From: Desulfotignum sp.
Lineage (GTDB): Bacteria > Desulfobacterota > Desulfobacteria > Desulfobacterales > Desulfobacteraceae
Direction of reading: 5' to 3'
DNA length: 64,000 nt
Assembly: GCA_011390635.1 (NCBI GenBank)
Contig: JAABSA010000006.1
Location: 62,001 to 126,000, forward strand
Shown: in pieces, positions 45,663-54,901 of the stretch
Position numbering within the stretch: the first letter of the stretch is position 1
Layout of the letters: each line of letters begins with the position of its first letter
Program-made: the position numbers and the translations under genes
Notes under the pieces: model-generated
Told to the model about the DNA's origin: nothing
The model's input: only the letters and a program-made list of their open reading frames with translations
Database searches by the model: none

Positions 45663-46961
45663 ATGAATTTTTCTTACGTGGAAAGCAACACTTCGGCAAC
45701 AATCAAGGTTATCGGTGTCGGCGGTGCCGGCGGCAATGCAGTCAACAACATGATCAATGCCAAACTGCAGGGGGTCAAATTTATTGCGGCCAACACCGAT
45801 GCCCAGGCCCTGGAAACATCCAACGCAGAAATCAAAATTCAATTGGGAAGATCTTTGACCGAGGGTCTGGGGGCAGGTGCCGATCCCAATATCGGCAAGG
45901 AGGCTGCCCTGGAAAGCATGGATGAGATCAGAGAGGCCCTGGAAGGCAGCCACATGGTGTTTATTACAGCAGGATTCGGCGGCGGCACCGGCACGGGTGC
46001 AGCCCCTGTTATTGCAGAAATCTGTAAAGACCTGGGAATTCTCACCGTGGCAGTGGCGTCCAAGCCCTTTTCCTTTGAAGGCAAAAAACGGGAACGGCAG
46101 GCCCTGGACGGACTTGAAAAACTCCACGGTATCACTGACACCGTCATCATCATCCCCAATGACCGGCTCCGGGGAATCGCCCCCAAAGGCGCCAGGATGG
46201 TGGATATGTTCATCAAGGCGGATGAGATCCTCCACCATTCCGTCAAAGGCATCACCGACCTGATCATGATGCCCGGCCATGTCAACCTGGATTTTGCCGA
46301 TGTCAAAACCACCATGCAGAAGGCGGGCAAGGCCCTCATGGGCATCGGCATTGCATCCGGAGAAAACCGGGCCACAGAAGCGGCGGAAAAAGCCATTTCC
46401 CATCCTTTGCTGGAAGATATCTCCATTTCCGGGGCAAAAGGGGTACTCATGAACATCACCTCTTCTTCAGATCTTACCTTGGATGAAATGACCGAAGCCT
46501 CGGACCGCATTTACCAGGAAGTGGGTGATGATGCGGAAATCATCTGGGGACAGACCTTTGACGATACCATGGGAGATGAAATACGCATCACGGTTATTGC
46601 CACGGGTATCGGCACGGAAGAGCCCAAGCTGGCCGAGAACATGCACAGATTTGAACCGCCTGTCCAGCCGGCGGTCCACGCATATGACACCCAGCCAGGC
46701 TATCCGCAGGCCCGGAACAGCCAGGCAGCTGTCCAGTCCCGGCCGGTGCATCAGACCTACAGCGCTGGTCCCATTGCCAGGGGACAGGTGCGAACCCCCA
46801 CGGCTGAAGAACTGGCCAACTGGAATGAATTTGAAGAACCGGTCCGGGTTACCAGGAAACGGGTGGTGGGGGGAGAGGACATCACCCAGCCTTACAACAA
46901 TGCCGCCTTTGACAAGGATGACCTGGAAGTGCCGACCTTTTTGAGGCGGAAAGCCGACTGA
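45663..46961 (+). CDS. ftsZ: FtsZ, tubulin-like division GTPase
   Basis: A 432-residue protein. The GTP-binding signature GGGTGTG is at 106-112, GVGGAGGNAVNNM near 19-30, and the T7 catalytic loop region is VNLDFADVKT. After about residue 315 a flexible linker rich in P, Q and R leads to the C-terminal peptide DDLEVPTFLRRKAD, which binds FtsA. A strong GGGAGGT lies before ATG 45663; GTG 45657 overlaps that site. Confidence 0.97.
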   Translation: MNFSYVESNTSATIKVIGVGGAGGNAVNNMINAKLQGVKFIAANTDAQALETSNAEIKIQLGRSLTEGLGAGADPNIGKEAALESMDEIREALEGSHMVFITAGFGGGTGTGAAPVIAEICKDLGILTVAVASKPFSFEGKKRERQALDGLEKLHGITDTVIIIPNDRLRGIAPKGARMVDMFIKADEILHHSVKGITDLIMMPGHVNLDFADVKTTMQKAGKALMGIGIASGENRATEAAEKAISHPLLEDISISGAKGVLMNITSSSDLTLDEMTEASDRIYQEVGDDAEIIWGQTFDDTMGDEIRITVIATGIGTEEPKLAENMHRFEPPVQPAVHAYDTQPGYPQARNSQAAVQSRPVHQTYSAGPIARGQVRTPTAEELANWNEFEEPVRVTRKRVVGGEDITQPYNNAAFDKDDLEVPTFLRRKAD

Positions 46962-46964
46962 CCC

Positions 46965-48716
46965 GTGAAAAAGCGGCGCAGGCCGGTCCGGGATGGTACA
47001 CCCTCTGAACAGGGGGCCATCGTCAAAACAAAAAAGGGATTGACCCGGGTGGCCCTGGTCTATCCCAACACCTACAGGGCCGGCATGTCAAACCTGGGGT
47101 TTCAGCGGGTGTACCAGCTGGCCAACCAGCAGGAAAAAGTTGCCTGTGAACGGGTATTTGCTCCCGAACCCGGACAGGCAAAAACACCTGTCAAAAGCTG
47201 TGAAAGCGGTTTGCCCTTAGACCGGTTTCACATTATTTTGTTTTCCATCTCATTTGAAAATGATTTTATACAGATTTTGCACCTGCTTGAAAGTGCAGGC
47301 ATCCCCCTGCGGTCATCTGATCGAAACCACACCCACCCCCTGGTGGCTGCAGGCGGGGTGGCCTGTTTTATCAATCCCGAGCCCATTGCATCTTTCATGG
47401 ACTTTTTTCTGCTCGGGGAGGCGGAATGCCTTTTGCCACAATTTTTTGGCTTATTTTATGCGAAAAACAACCGGACTGATCTGCTGGCATCATTGGAAAA
47501 GAATGTGCCCGGCGCCTATGTGCCGGCCAGACATCCACCCATTCTATACGCATCCTCTGATCCGCTGCGCTCTGATGCACCTCATCCACAGCCCTGCTTT
47601 CCAAAAATACAGCCCCGGTATCTGGAAAATCTGGACCATGTCCAGACCCACACCTGTGTATTAACCCCGGGAACAGCGTTTAACGACAAATTTTTAGTGG
47701 AAATAGTAAAGGGCTGTCCACATGGGTGCCGGTTCTGCACTGCCGGTTTCATTTACCGCCCCCCCCGGATATATCCCGGGGAAACCATTTTTGCGGCCAT
47801 GGACAAGGCCAGGGGCAAAACCGATAAAATCGGACTGGTCAGTTCCGCCATCCTGGATCACCCGGACATAGCCGCCATCTGCCATTACGGCCAAAAAAAC
47901 GGGTTTTCCCTCTCCTTTTCCTCTTTGCGGGCGGATAAGCTGGATGACCGGATGATAGACCTTTTGACCCAGTCCCGGGTCAAAACTGCCACCATTGCAC
48001 CGGAGGCAGGCTCCGAGCGCATGCGGCACATCATTAACAAAAACATGTCCCAAAGGGATATCCTTTGCGCTGTTGAAAAACTGGTGGAAAAAAAAATCTT
48101 GAACCTGAGGCTTTATTTTATGATCGGTCTGCCCTTTGAAACCGATGAAGACATTGAGGACATTGTCAGGTTGACCCAAAAGATCAAGGAACGGTTTCTG
48201 GCCGCTTCCAGAAAAAAAGGGCGCATGGGCACCATCACCTTGAGCATCAATGCCTTTGTCCCCAAACCTTTCACCCCGTTCCAATGGGCTGCCATGGCAG
48301 ATGAAACCACCCTTGGACACAGGGCAGATATCATCCGAAAAGGGCTTAGAAAAACCGCCAACATCACGGTAAACATGGCCTCTTTGAAAATTGCCAGAAT
48401 CAGCGCCCTGCTCTCTTTGGGTGATCGACAGGCCGCCGATGTACTGGAAACTGCGTGTCTCCATGGGTGGGCACGGGCACTCAAAGAGCACCAGACCTAT
48501 TTTCGACAGGTGGTTTACACCCAAAAACATATCCCCCAACCCACAGAATTTTTTGGTGACGATCCCCTTCCTGCTGCCCCTTTGCCCTGGAATATTTTGG
48601 ATCAGCATATATCCCAGCGGTTTCTTGCCAAAGAATGGCATAAGGCACAACAGGAAAAGCAATCAGCTTCCTGTCCCATGACAGATTGCAAAACCTGCCG
48701 GGTATGCATCTCTTAA
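46965..48716 (+). CDS. Radical SAM protein with B12-binding-like N-terminus
   Basis: A 583-residue radical SAM enzyme. The cluster cysteines are C251, C255 and C258 in GCPHGCRFC. The N-terminal 200 residues (VALVYPNTYRAGMSNLG, LLGEAE) look like the cobalamin-binding-like domain of the TIGR03960-type group. APEAGSERMRHIINKNMS and LYFMIGLPFETDEDIEDI are barrel motifs. The C-terminus has a CPMTDCKTCRVC cysteine set. The reaction is not known to me. GTG starts 3 bases after ftsZ, so it is co-transcribed with the division genes. Confidence 0.8.
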   Translation: MKKRRRPVRDGTPSEQGAIVKTKKGLTRVALVYPNTYRAGMSNLGFQRVYQLANQQEKVACERVFAPEPGQAKTPVKSCESGLPLDRFHIILFSISFENDFIQILHLLESAGIPLRSSDRNHTHPLVAAGGVACFINPEPIASFMDFFLLGEAECLLPQFFGLFYAKNNRTDLLASLEKNVPGAYVPARHPPILYASSDPLRSDAPHPQPCFPKIQPRYLENLDHVQTHTCVLTPGTAFNDKFLVEIVKGCPHGCRFCTAGFIYRPPRIYPGETIFAAMDKARGKTDKIGLVSSAILDHPDIAAICHYGQKNGFSLSFSSLRADKLDDRMIDLLTQSRVKTATIAPEAGSERMRHIINKNMSQRDILCAVEKLVEKKILNLRLYFMIGLPFETDEDIEDIVRLTQKIKERFLAASRKKGRMGTITLSINAFVPKPFTPFQWAAMADETTLGHRADIIRKGLRKTANITVNMASLKIARISALLSLGDRQAADVLETACLHGWARALKEHQTYFRQVVYTQKHIPQPTEFFGDDPLPAAPLPWNILDQHISQRFLAKEWHKAQQEKQSASCPMTDCKTCRVCIS

Positions 48717-48814
48717 CAGTAGATCTCCGGATACGCCATGCCACGGGGACTGCCTTCACAAGGATACTCTTTGAAAAATCCAGAACGGGATCACAGGGAC
48801 CCAAAAATTTTTGC

Positions 48815-48843
48815 TTGCACAACCAAAATACAGGTTATAGAAT
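48815..48843 (+). promoter_or_regulatory. Putative glpK promoter
   Basis: TTGCAC and TAGAAT are 17 bases apart, about 75 bases before the glpK start. The -10 is good and the -35 weak. The remainder of the 203-base gap shows no terminator for the radical SAM gene. Confidence 0.45.
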
Positions 48844-48919
48844 TTTCCGTTATGGCAGGGGTGAAAGAAAAAATCCAATGACCATAAAATGAGATTCATA
48901 TGCAGAAAGGAGGCCTGTC

Positions 48920-50449
48920 ATGTCACATTATATTGGCGCCATTGACCAGGGTACCACCAGCACCCGGTTTATCATTTTTGATAAAACCGGCACCATCATT
49001 GCCCAAAGCAGACTGGAGCATGACCAGATCTGTCAGAAGCCCGGGTGGGTGGAACACGACCCTGCCCAGATCTGGCGAAACACCAGAACGGTCATCATCC
49101 ATGCCCTGGAAAAGGCCGGCATCACCGGCAACGACCTTTTGGGCATCGGGATCACCAACCAGCGGGAAACCGTTATGGCCTGGGACAGGCATACCGGAAA
49201 GCCCCTTTACAACGCCATTGTCTGGCAGTGTGCCCGCAGCGATGATATCTGCCGGAACCTGGATAAAGTGCACGGCAAAAACTGCTTTCAAAAAAAAACC
49301 GGCCTGCCCACTGCCACCTATTTTTCCGGTCCGAAAATCAAGTGGATGCTGGATCATGTGCCGGCAGTCAAAAAAGCGGTGGACGACCGAAAAGCTCTTT
49401 TCGGCACCATGGACACCTGGGTGATCTGGAACCTGACGGGCGGTGCGGACAAAGGGCACCATGTCACTGATGTAACCAATGCCTCCAGGACCCTGCTCAT
49501 GAATCTTAAGACACTGGACTGGGACAAAGATATCCTTGAAATCCTTCAAATTCCCATAGACTGCTTGCCACATATTGTGCCTTCTTCCGATCCGGATGCA
49601 TTCGGAAAAACTCATGCCGCCGGCCCCTTACAATGCGAAGTGGTGGTTGGGGGCGCTTTGGGGGACCAGCAGGCAGCCTTGTTCGGTCACACCTGTTTTG
49701 CCCCGGGAGAGGCCAAAAACACCTATGGTACCGGGTGCTTTCTGCTGTTCAACACCGGCAATACCATCACCTTTTCAGACCATGGCCTGCTCACCACCCT
49801 GGGGTATCAGATCAAAGGAGAAAAACCGGTGTATGTGCTGGAAGGGTCCATTGCCTATGCAGGGGCTTTGGTGCAGTGGATCCGGGACAATCTGGGACTG
49901 ATATCCACAGCCCCGGAAATCGAAACCCTGGCCAATACCGTGAAGGACAATGGGGATGTCTATTGTGTTCCGGCCTTTTCCGGCCTGTTTGCCCCATACT
50001 GGCGCTCGGATGCCAGGGGGATTATTGCGGGACTGACCCAGTTTGCCACCAAAGGCCATATTGCCCGGGCGGTGCTGGAAGCCTGTGCCTTCCAGACCAA
50101 AGACATTGTGGACGCAATTTCCAGGGATATCGGCCAGAATCTGAAGCTTGCATCTCTGAAGGTGGACGGCGGCATGGTGGAGAACAACACCTTGATGCAG
50201 TTCCAGGCCGATATTTTAGATACACAGGTCATCCGTCCCAAAATCACGGAAACCACAGCCCTGGGAGCCGCCTATGCCGCCGGCCTGGCTGTCGGATTCT
50301 GGCCGGACACCCTTTCCTTGAAGAAAAACTGGCAGGTGCATTCCACCTGGGAACCGGATATGGATTCCTCGCGGCGCAGCCAATTGTATGCGGGATGGAA
50401 AAAGGCGGTGGAAAAATCCTTTGCATGGAAACGCAGCCACCCGGAATAA
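48920..50449 (+). CDS. glpK: GlpK, glycerol kinase
   Basis: A 509-residue FGGY kinase that makes sn-glycerol 3-phosphate. AIDQGTTSTRFIIFD is the first phosphate loop, ITNQRETVMAWDRHTGKPLYNAIVWQ the substrate region, and SIAYAGALVQW and KVDGGMVENNTLMQFQAD the second ATP part. AAAGGAGG lies before the ATG. It lies beside glpB, glpA and the glycerol importer. The last codons touch the 3'-arm copy of the dispersed element, so that sequence sits directly at the end of the gene. Confidence 0.95.
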   Translation: MSHYIGAIDQGTTSTRFIIFDKTGTIIAQSRLEHDQICQKPGWVEHDPAQIWRNTRTVIIHALEKAGITGNDLLGIGITNQRETVMAWDRHTGKPLYNAIVWQCARSDDICRNLDKVHGKNCFQKKTGLPTATYFSGPKIKWMLDHVPAVKKAVDDRKALFGTMDTWVIWNLTGGADKGHHVTDVTNASRTLLMNLKTLDWDKDILEILQIPIDCLPHIVPSSDPDAFGKTHAAGPLQCEVVVGGALGDQQAALFGHTCFAPGEAKNTYGTGCFLLFNTGNTITFSDHGLLTTLGYQIKGEKPVYVLEGSIAYAGALVQWIRDNLGLISTAPEIETLANTVKDNGDVYCVPAFSGLFAPYWRSDARGIIAGLTQFATKGHIARAVLEACAFQTKDIVDAISRDIGQNLKLASLKVDGGMVENNTLMQFQADILDTQVIRPKITETTALGAAYAAGLAVGFWPDTLSLKKNWQVHSTWEPDMDSSRRSQLYAGWKKAVEKSFAWKRSHPE

Positions 50450-50496
50450 GGCCCCCGCAGGATCTCGGGCCGTGCACAGGACACCACCAGGGGCGG
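50448..50496. repeat. Dispersed structured element, 3' arm only
   Basis: AGGCCCCCGCAGGATCTCGG through CACCAGGGGCGGG repeats the 3' arm of the elements at 20124 and 61019, without the 5' arm. A tail near 50581-50610 (GGTATGAGTTTTTACAAC) also resembles the sequence after the copy at 61185. It begins at the glpK stop codon, in the 198-base gap before the convergent glpB. Confidence 0.7.
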
Positions 50497-50647
50497 GCCT
50501 CCGGCAAAACGGAGCTCCGAAGGCGGATCTCCGGCACAAAACACATCAGAAGGAAGGCGTGGTCTTTTCTGGCAGCCCGCGGTATGAGTTTTTACAACTT
50601 TCCTGTGTTACTTACAGAGTTGGTGGAAGATTACCAAGGGCATAAGG

Positions 50648-51958
50648 CTATTCAGACCGACCGGCAGGGATATTTTGAGCAATATGGGACACCGCCTTGA
50701 ACGCAGACACAAGGGAAATACCTGCCCCGGATTTTTCCCGCTTCCAGTCCTGGTAGGCCAGGATACTGCCGGCCGCATACAGCCGGGGATGAAACACAGC
50801 GCCCGCTTTGTCCAGTGGTCTAAAGCAATCATCGGTTTCAATGCCGGCCCGGTTCACCGGATGGCCGGCCGGATCAAAAAAATCATTGCTAAGCCATCCT
50901 GAACGGTTTTCAGGCTGGGTCACCGGCAGATCAAACAGCATCTCTTTTATCTGTTCATCCCGGACCCCCAAGCCTTTGCCCATGAACCGCCCGGTGGCCA
51001 GGATCAGATTTTTGGCCCTGATTTTCCGGGTCTCCATGCCCTGGGTAACGGAAAAGACAAATTCATTTTTGTCCTGAAAAATGTCTGATACGGTTATTGG
51101 GAAATGAAGGAGATCCAGATCTGCTATTTTCCCCATATAGGCTTCTTTCATACGCATGCCCGTCACGGACGGTGACAGGGTGGGAATTTCAAACACCGGC
51201 TTGCCAAGAGTTTGTTCCATTATCCGGCGCAGTTTTTCAAACCGGTAAATGCCCAGGATGGCCGGCAGGCCCAGGACATCCACCTGTTGTAGATGAGGCT
51301 TTACAAGTTGTATGAATTGTTCCAAAACATTCGGGGTTTCAAGGTCCCAGGCAAGACGTTCACACATCAAATCTCCGGCTGTTTCCCGGCCGGGGAACGC
51401 AATGGTGGCACCTGTGACATGAACCCCTTTTGATTGCATGGCCCTTGCCATCTGCATGGCCCCGAATCCTTTGAGTCCCTTGATATCGATGATGCATATC
51501 CGCTGATTGCCTGCGATGGCTTCGGTACCGGCTTTCATGGCAGCCGGCACCCAGCAGGTCGGCTTCAGGGTGCCGGCCGGTGTAATAATGTACTGGTTGT
51601 TCCAGGCATGCCGACTGTATTTTTCCGGACCATGAAAACAGATGCCGGCCGATGCCATGAAATCGGTAAATTGCACAAATGCCCTGCGAATCTGTGCATG
51701 GGTCACCCGGCTGTAGGGATGACAAGGCATTTTTTTTACCAGAGCATCAATCCCGTCAAAGGGGTTGGCAAAAGCAACCGGCTGCCTGCCGGGGAGGATA
51801 CTGAACAGATCCAGGCACCCGCTGGAAAAACCGATCTCCGATACCCTTCCCACCTGAACCGTGGAAATCCCCCTGTTGCGGGCGAATATGGCCGCGGCCA
51901 TGCCGGCCATGCCCGAACCCACCACTGCCAGCGGGGTATGAAGGGTTGGCTGGTTCAC
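50648..51958 (-). CDS. glpB: GlpB, anaerobic glycerol-3-phosphate dehydrogenase subunit B
   Basis: A 436-residue flavoprotein. VVGSGMAGMAAAIFARNRG is the dinucleotide loop, and VSEIGFSSGCLDLFSILPG is characteristic of GlpB. The C-terminal part closes the FAD site with LYAAGSILAYQDW. In E. coli GlpB works with GlpA and is joined to the membrane by GlpC. No glpC follows here: the next feature is the convergent glpK. The start overlaps the glpA stop by 4 bases. Confidence 0.92.
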   Translation of the reverse strand: MNQPTLHTPLAVVGSGMAGMAAAIFARNRGISTVQVGRVSEIGFSSGCLDLFSILPGRQPVAFANPFDGIDALVKKMPCHPYSRVTHAQIRRAFVQFTDFMASAGICFHGPEKYSRHAWNNQYIITPAGTLKPTCWVPAAMKAGTEAIAGNQRICIIDIKGLKGFGAMQMARAMQSKGVHVTGATIAFPGRETAGDLMCERLAWDLETPNVLEQFIQLVKPHLQQVDVLGLPAILGIYRFEKLRRIMEQTLGKPVFEIPTLSPSVTGMRMKEAYMGKIADLDLLHFPITVSDIFQDKNEFVFSVTQGMETRKIRAKNLILATGRFMGKGLGVRDEQIKEMLFDLPVTQPENRSGWLSNDFFDPAGHPVNRAGIETDDCFRPLDKAGAVFHPRLYAAGSILAYQDWKREKSGAGISLVSAFKAVSHIAQNIPAGRSE

Positions 51959-53499
51959 CTGTCCACTTCCATATTAAACAGGCCGCATAAAAACGACTCC
52001 TGCATTTCCAGGCGCATTAATTCCTTGTCCCGCACCAGTGGCATGAACCCTTTCCAGCGTTCATTGACGAACGCTTTGACCTGAAAAAATCCCTGGTCCC
52101 CCTCCAGGTTTCCGGTGTGGTACAAATACGCTGCCAGTCTGAAGGAACAGAAGGTACCCTGGCAGGGACCTTTGCCGATACGGCTTCTGCGGCCCACCTC
52201 TTCAAGGCTGGGGGGGCTGCCTTCCGCATTCAGTGTGTCAACAATATCATCCACCATGGATTCAGACACCATCTCACACTCACAGATCAGGGTATCCTTT
52301 GGCCGGGGATGGGCGGCCCAGGCTCTCGGGGATTTGCCCGGTTCCGTCCACGCCCCTTTTTTACTGGGGGGCAGGGGCAGGACAGCGGTCTGGCAGGAGA
52401 CAGTATTATTCAACCGTTTGGCCACGATATCCACGGTTTTTTCCGCCATCAGGCGATAGGTGGTCAATTTGCCGCCGGTAATGGTGACCAGATTTTCCAC
52501 CCCCTCTGCTTCATGGTCCCTGAGGGTATAATTGCGGCTGATTGTCCGGCCCTTTTCACTGCCGTTTTTCACCAGGGGCCTGACACCGGCATAGGCGCGG
52601 ATATACCGGGTGGTGGCAAGCACCGGTACCATGACAGCCCCCTGACGGATGATCATATCAACTTCATCCATGGTGGGCCGGATATCATCCAGATTGTCGA
52701 TTTCCAGGGAGGTGGTTCCGATGATGGACACCGTACCCCCGGGTACCAGAATATCCGCATCTGATGCCGGGCGCAGCCGGTTGATGACCCGGCTGCTGAT
52801 ACGATTCTGGGTGATGACCAGGGATCCCTTGGAATAGAGCATGGGGATATGGACTCCTGCCATGGCTGCCACCTTGTCGGCCCAGGCACCGGTGGCATTG
52901 ATGTATTGCAACGCCTCAATGAGAAATATTTTTCCTGTCCGGACGTCCTGCACCCGGGCTGCCGAAAGGGTGCCGTTATGGGATATAAATTCCATCACCC
53001 GGGTATTGCGCAGGATACGCGCCCCATGCTTCTGGGCATCGGCTGCGTTGTCCAAAGACAGCCTGAAAGGGTCCACCACCGCATCCGGCACATGAAAAAC
53101 CGCCTTCAGGTCCGGTGCCAGGCAGGGCTCTTTGGTCCGGGCATCGGCTATATCCAAAGGGGTGCATGCAATGCCGTGTTGACGGCACAAGCCCGGAAAC
53201 TGGGCAATATACCGATCATCATCTTTGGCAACGGCCACAAACAGGCCGCCTGTATCTTCAATGCACCGGGGAGCCAGACGTTTGAGCAGTTCACTTTCCT
53301 GGCTGCATTCCACGGCAGTCTCGCTGTCCTTTAGCATATATCTGGCACCTGAATGCAAAAGACCATGGTTGGCGCCCGATGCACCGGCATTGATATCTTT
53401 CTGGTCTATGAGAACACAGCCGATTCCCCGCAAAGAAAGATCCCTGGCAATGCCAGTGCCGGTTGTTCCGCCCCCTATGATTAACACCTGGGTTTGCAA
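51955..53499 (-). CDS. glpA: GlpA, anaerobic glycerol-3-phosphate dehydrogenase subunit A
   Basis: A 514-residue FAD enzyme that oxidises glycerol 3-phosphate to dihydroxyacetone phosphate. VLIIGGGTTGTGIARDLSLRG binds FAD, and TITGGKLTTYRLMAE is typical. The C-terminal BFD-like domain has CECE (about 419-422) and GPCQGTFC, four cysteines for a [2Fe-2S] cluster. The start is odd. TTG 53499 lies 17 bases from GGAGG, and an in-frame ATT at 53505 lies 11 bases away. An out-of-frame ATG directly abuts the GGAGG. Confidence 0.93.
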   Translation of the reverse strand: MQTQVLIIGGGTTGTGIARDLSLRGIGCVLIDQKDINAGASGANHGLLHSGARYMLKDSETAVECSQESELLKRLAPRCIEDTGGLFVAVAKDDDRYIAQFPGLCRQHGIACTPLDIADARTKEPCLAPDLKAVFHVPDAVVDPFRLSLDNAADAQKHGARILRNTRVMEFISHNGTLSAARVQDVRTGKIFLIEALQYINATGAWADKVAAMAGVHIPMLYSKGSLVITQNRISSRVINRLRPASDADILVPGGTVSIIGTTSLEIDNLDDIRPTMDEVDMIIRQGAVMVPVLATTRYIRAYAGVRPLVKNGSEKGRTISRNYTLRDHEAEGVENLVTITGGKLTTYRLMAEKTVDIVAKRLNNTVSCQTAVLPLPPSKKGAWTEPGKSPRAWAAHPRPKDTLICECEMVSESMVDDIVDTLNAEGSPPSLEEVGRRSRIGKGPCQGTFCSFRLAAYLYHTGNLEGDQGFFQVKAFVNERWKGFMPLVRDKELMRLEMQESFLCGLFNMEVDR

Positions 53500-53533
53500 A
53501 TCAATGTAATTTTCATCCTCCTGGATGCTGTGA

Positions 53534-53563
53534 ACACCCCCATATCCTTGGAAATGGGGGTGT
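53534..53563. promoter_or_regulatory. Hairpin in the glpA leader
   Basis: ACACCCCCAT and ATGGGGGTGT pair perfectly around a 10-base loop, about 35 bases before the glpA start. It would form in the glpA mRNA leader. No T run follows on the minus strand, so attenuation is not indicated. Confidence 0.5.
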
Positions 53564-53585
53564 CTTTGTTTGATAATGTTTCTTT

Positions 53586-53650
53586 TTTATTCTTTTTTGT
53601 CTACAATTTCAACTTATTTTATTCTTTTTTATCTTTTTTTATCTTTTTTC
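53586..53650. promoter_or_regulatory. Phased direct repeats in the glpA/glpS divergent region
   Basis: TTTATTCTTTTTTGTC at 53586 and TTTATTCTTTTTTATC at 53618 differ at one base and are 32 bases apart, three helical turns. A third, partial copy ends at 53650 directly against the glpS -35 box. They are good candidates for GlpR (DeoR-family) operators controlling both directions. Confidence 0.5.
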
Positions 53651-53656
53651 TTGACA
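53651..53656 (+). promoter_or_regulatory. -35 box of the glpSTPQUV promoter
   Basis: A perfect TTGACA lies about 120 bases before glpS. The matching -10 is unclear: TAACAA is at the usual 17-base spacing, and TAATAA at 14. Confidence 0.45.
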
Positions 53657-53776
53657 TCCCAACAGAAGTCTAATAACAAAACAACACAAAGGAGATCATC
53701 ATACCCTGATACTTTTGTGGCATCTATCTTTGTACATTGATCACATCAACCCTTTTCAGGAGGCATCGGCACAAGA

Positions 53777-54901
53777 ATGGGGCTTATCCTTGAGCAGGTG
53801 AATAAAACAGTTGAAGGCGAGATGCACCTTGCAGATATCACCCTTGACCTTGCATCCGGATCCAGAAATGTGATCCTGGGCAGAACCCTTGCCGGAAAAA
53901 CAACACTGTTGAGAATCATGGCGGGCCTGGACCGGCCCACCGCAGGAAAAGTGCTGATGGACGGCCAGGATGTCACCGGTATATCTGTGCGCAAACGCAA
54001 GGTAGCCATGGTGTACCAGCAATTTATCAATTATCCGTCCTTTACCGTATTCCAGAACATTGCATCCCCGCTGCAGATCAGCGGTGTGAACAAAAAGACC
54101 ATCCGGGAAAAGGTCATGGAAACTGCAAAACTGCTGCATCTGGAGGACATGCTGGACAGGATGCCTGCAGAACTGTCCGGCGGCCAGCAGCAGCGGGTGG
54201 CCATTGCCCGGGCGTTGATGAAGGACAGCCAGCTTTTGTTGCTGGATGAGCCGCTGGTGAACCTGGACTACAAGCTGCGAGAGGAGCTGCTGGAAGAGTT
54301 GACCGCGATATTCAAAAAACGAGACTGTGTGGTCGTGTACACCACCACCGAACCATCGGAAGCCCTGAAACTGGGCGGCCATATCGTGATTATGGACCAG
54401 GGCCGGGTGCTCCAGACCGGTCCCACCTCACAGGTCTACCGCAATCCCGCTTCGGTGGACACTGCACAATTGCTTTCTGATCCCCCCATCAACCTGTTCG
54501 ATGCAGTGCTCAAAGACGAGGCTCTGACCCTGGGCAGCGATCTTGCCATACCTGTTACACCACCGTTTGCATCGCTTTCTTCCGGACAATACCGTATCGG
54601 GGTCCGGCCCAATCACCTCTACTTGCACCGGCAGAGTCCTGAAGACATGAAAATCGAATCAACCGTAGAGATTTCCGAAATAAATGGATCTGAAACCTTT
54701 ATCCATTTCCTTTACAGCGGTTACAAGACAGTACTCCATGAAGTGGGCATCGATTCACGGAAAATCGGTTCTGATATCACGGTGTATATGAATCCTGAAA
54801 ATTTTTTTGTGTTCTCAAAAAAAGGAGAACTGTTGATATCTCCCAACAGGCCCAACACACGCAGCCAAGGAGACCTGAATGGCACAAATTTGTCTGGATG
54901 A
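53777..54901 (+). CDS. glpS: GlpS, glycerol ABC transporter ATPase 1
   Basis: A 374-residue CUT1-like ABC ATPase, the first gene of a six-gene glycerol importer known from Rhizobium leguminosarum. Walker A is GRTLAGKTT, the signature LSGGQQQRVAIARAL, and Walker B LLLLDEPLVNLD. After residue 240 comes a TOBE-like regulatory domain (YRIGVRPNHLYLH). The switch histidine position reads TTTEPSEAL, without the usual H. AGGAGG lies 13 bases before the ATG, which is long. It overlaps glpT by 23 bases. Confidence 0.87.
   Translation: MGLILEQVNKTVEGEMHLADITLDLASGSRNVILGRTLAGKTTLLRIMAGLDRPTAGKVLMDGQDVTGISVRKRKVAMVYQQFINYPSFTVFQNIASPLQISGVNKKTIREKVMETAKLLHLEDMLDRMPAELSGGQQQRVAIARALMKDSQLLLLDEPLVNLDYKLREELLEELTAIFKKRDCVVVYTTTEPSEALKLGGHIVIMDQGRVLQTGPTSQVYRNPASVDTAQLLSDPPINLFDAVLKDEALTLGSDLAIPVTPPFASLSSGQYRIGVRPNHLYLHRQSPEDMKIESTVEISEINGSETFIHFLYSGYKTVLHEVGIDSRKIGSDITVYMNPENFFVFSKKGELLISPNRPNTRSQGDLNGTNLSG

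Noticed and set aside
48686-48892. 68-codon frame before glpK
   Set aside because: It overlaps the end of the radical SAM gene and the glpK promoter and has no ribosome site.
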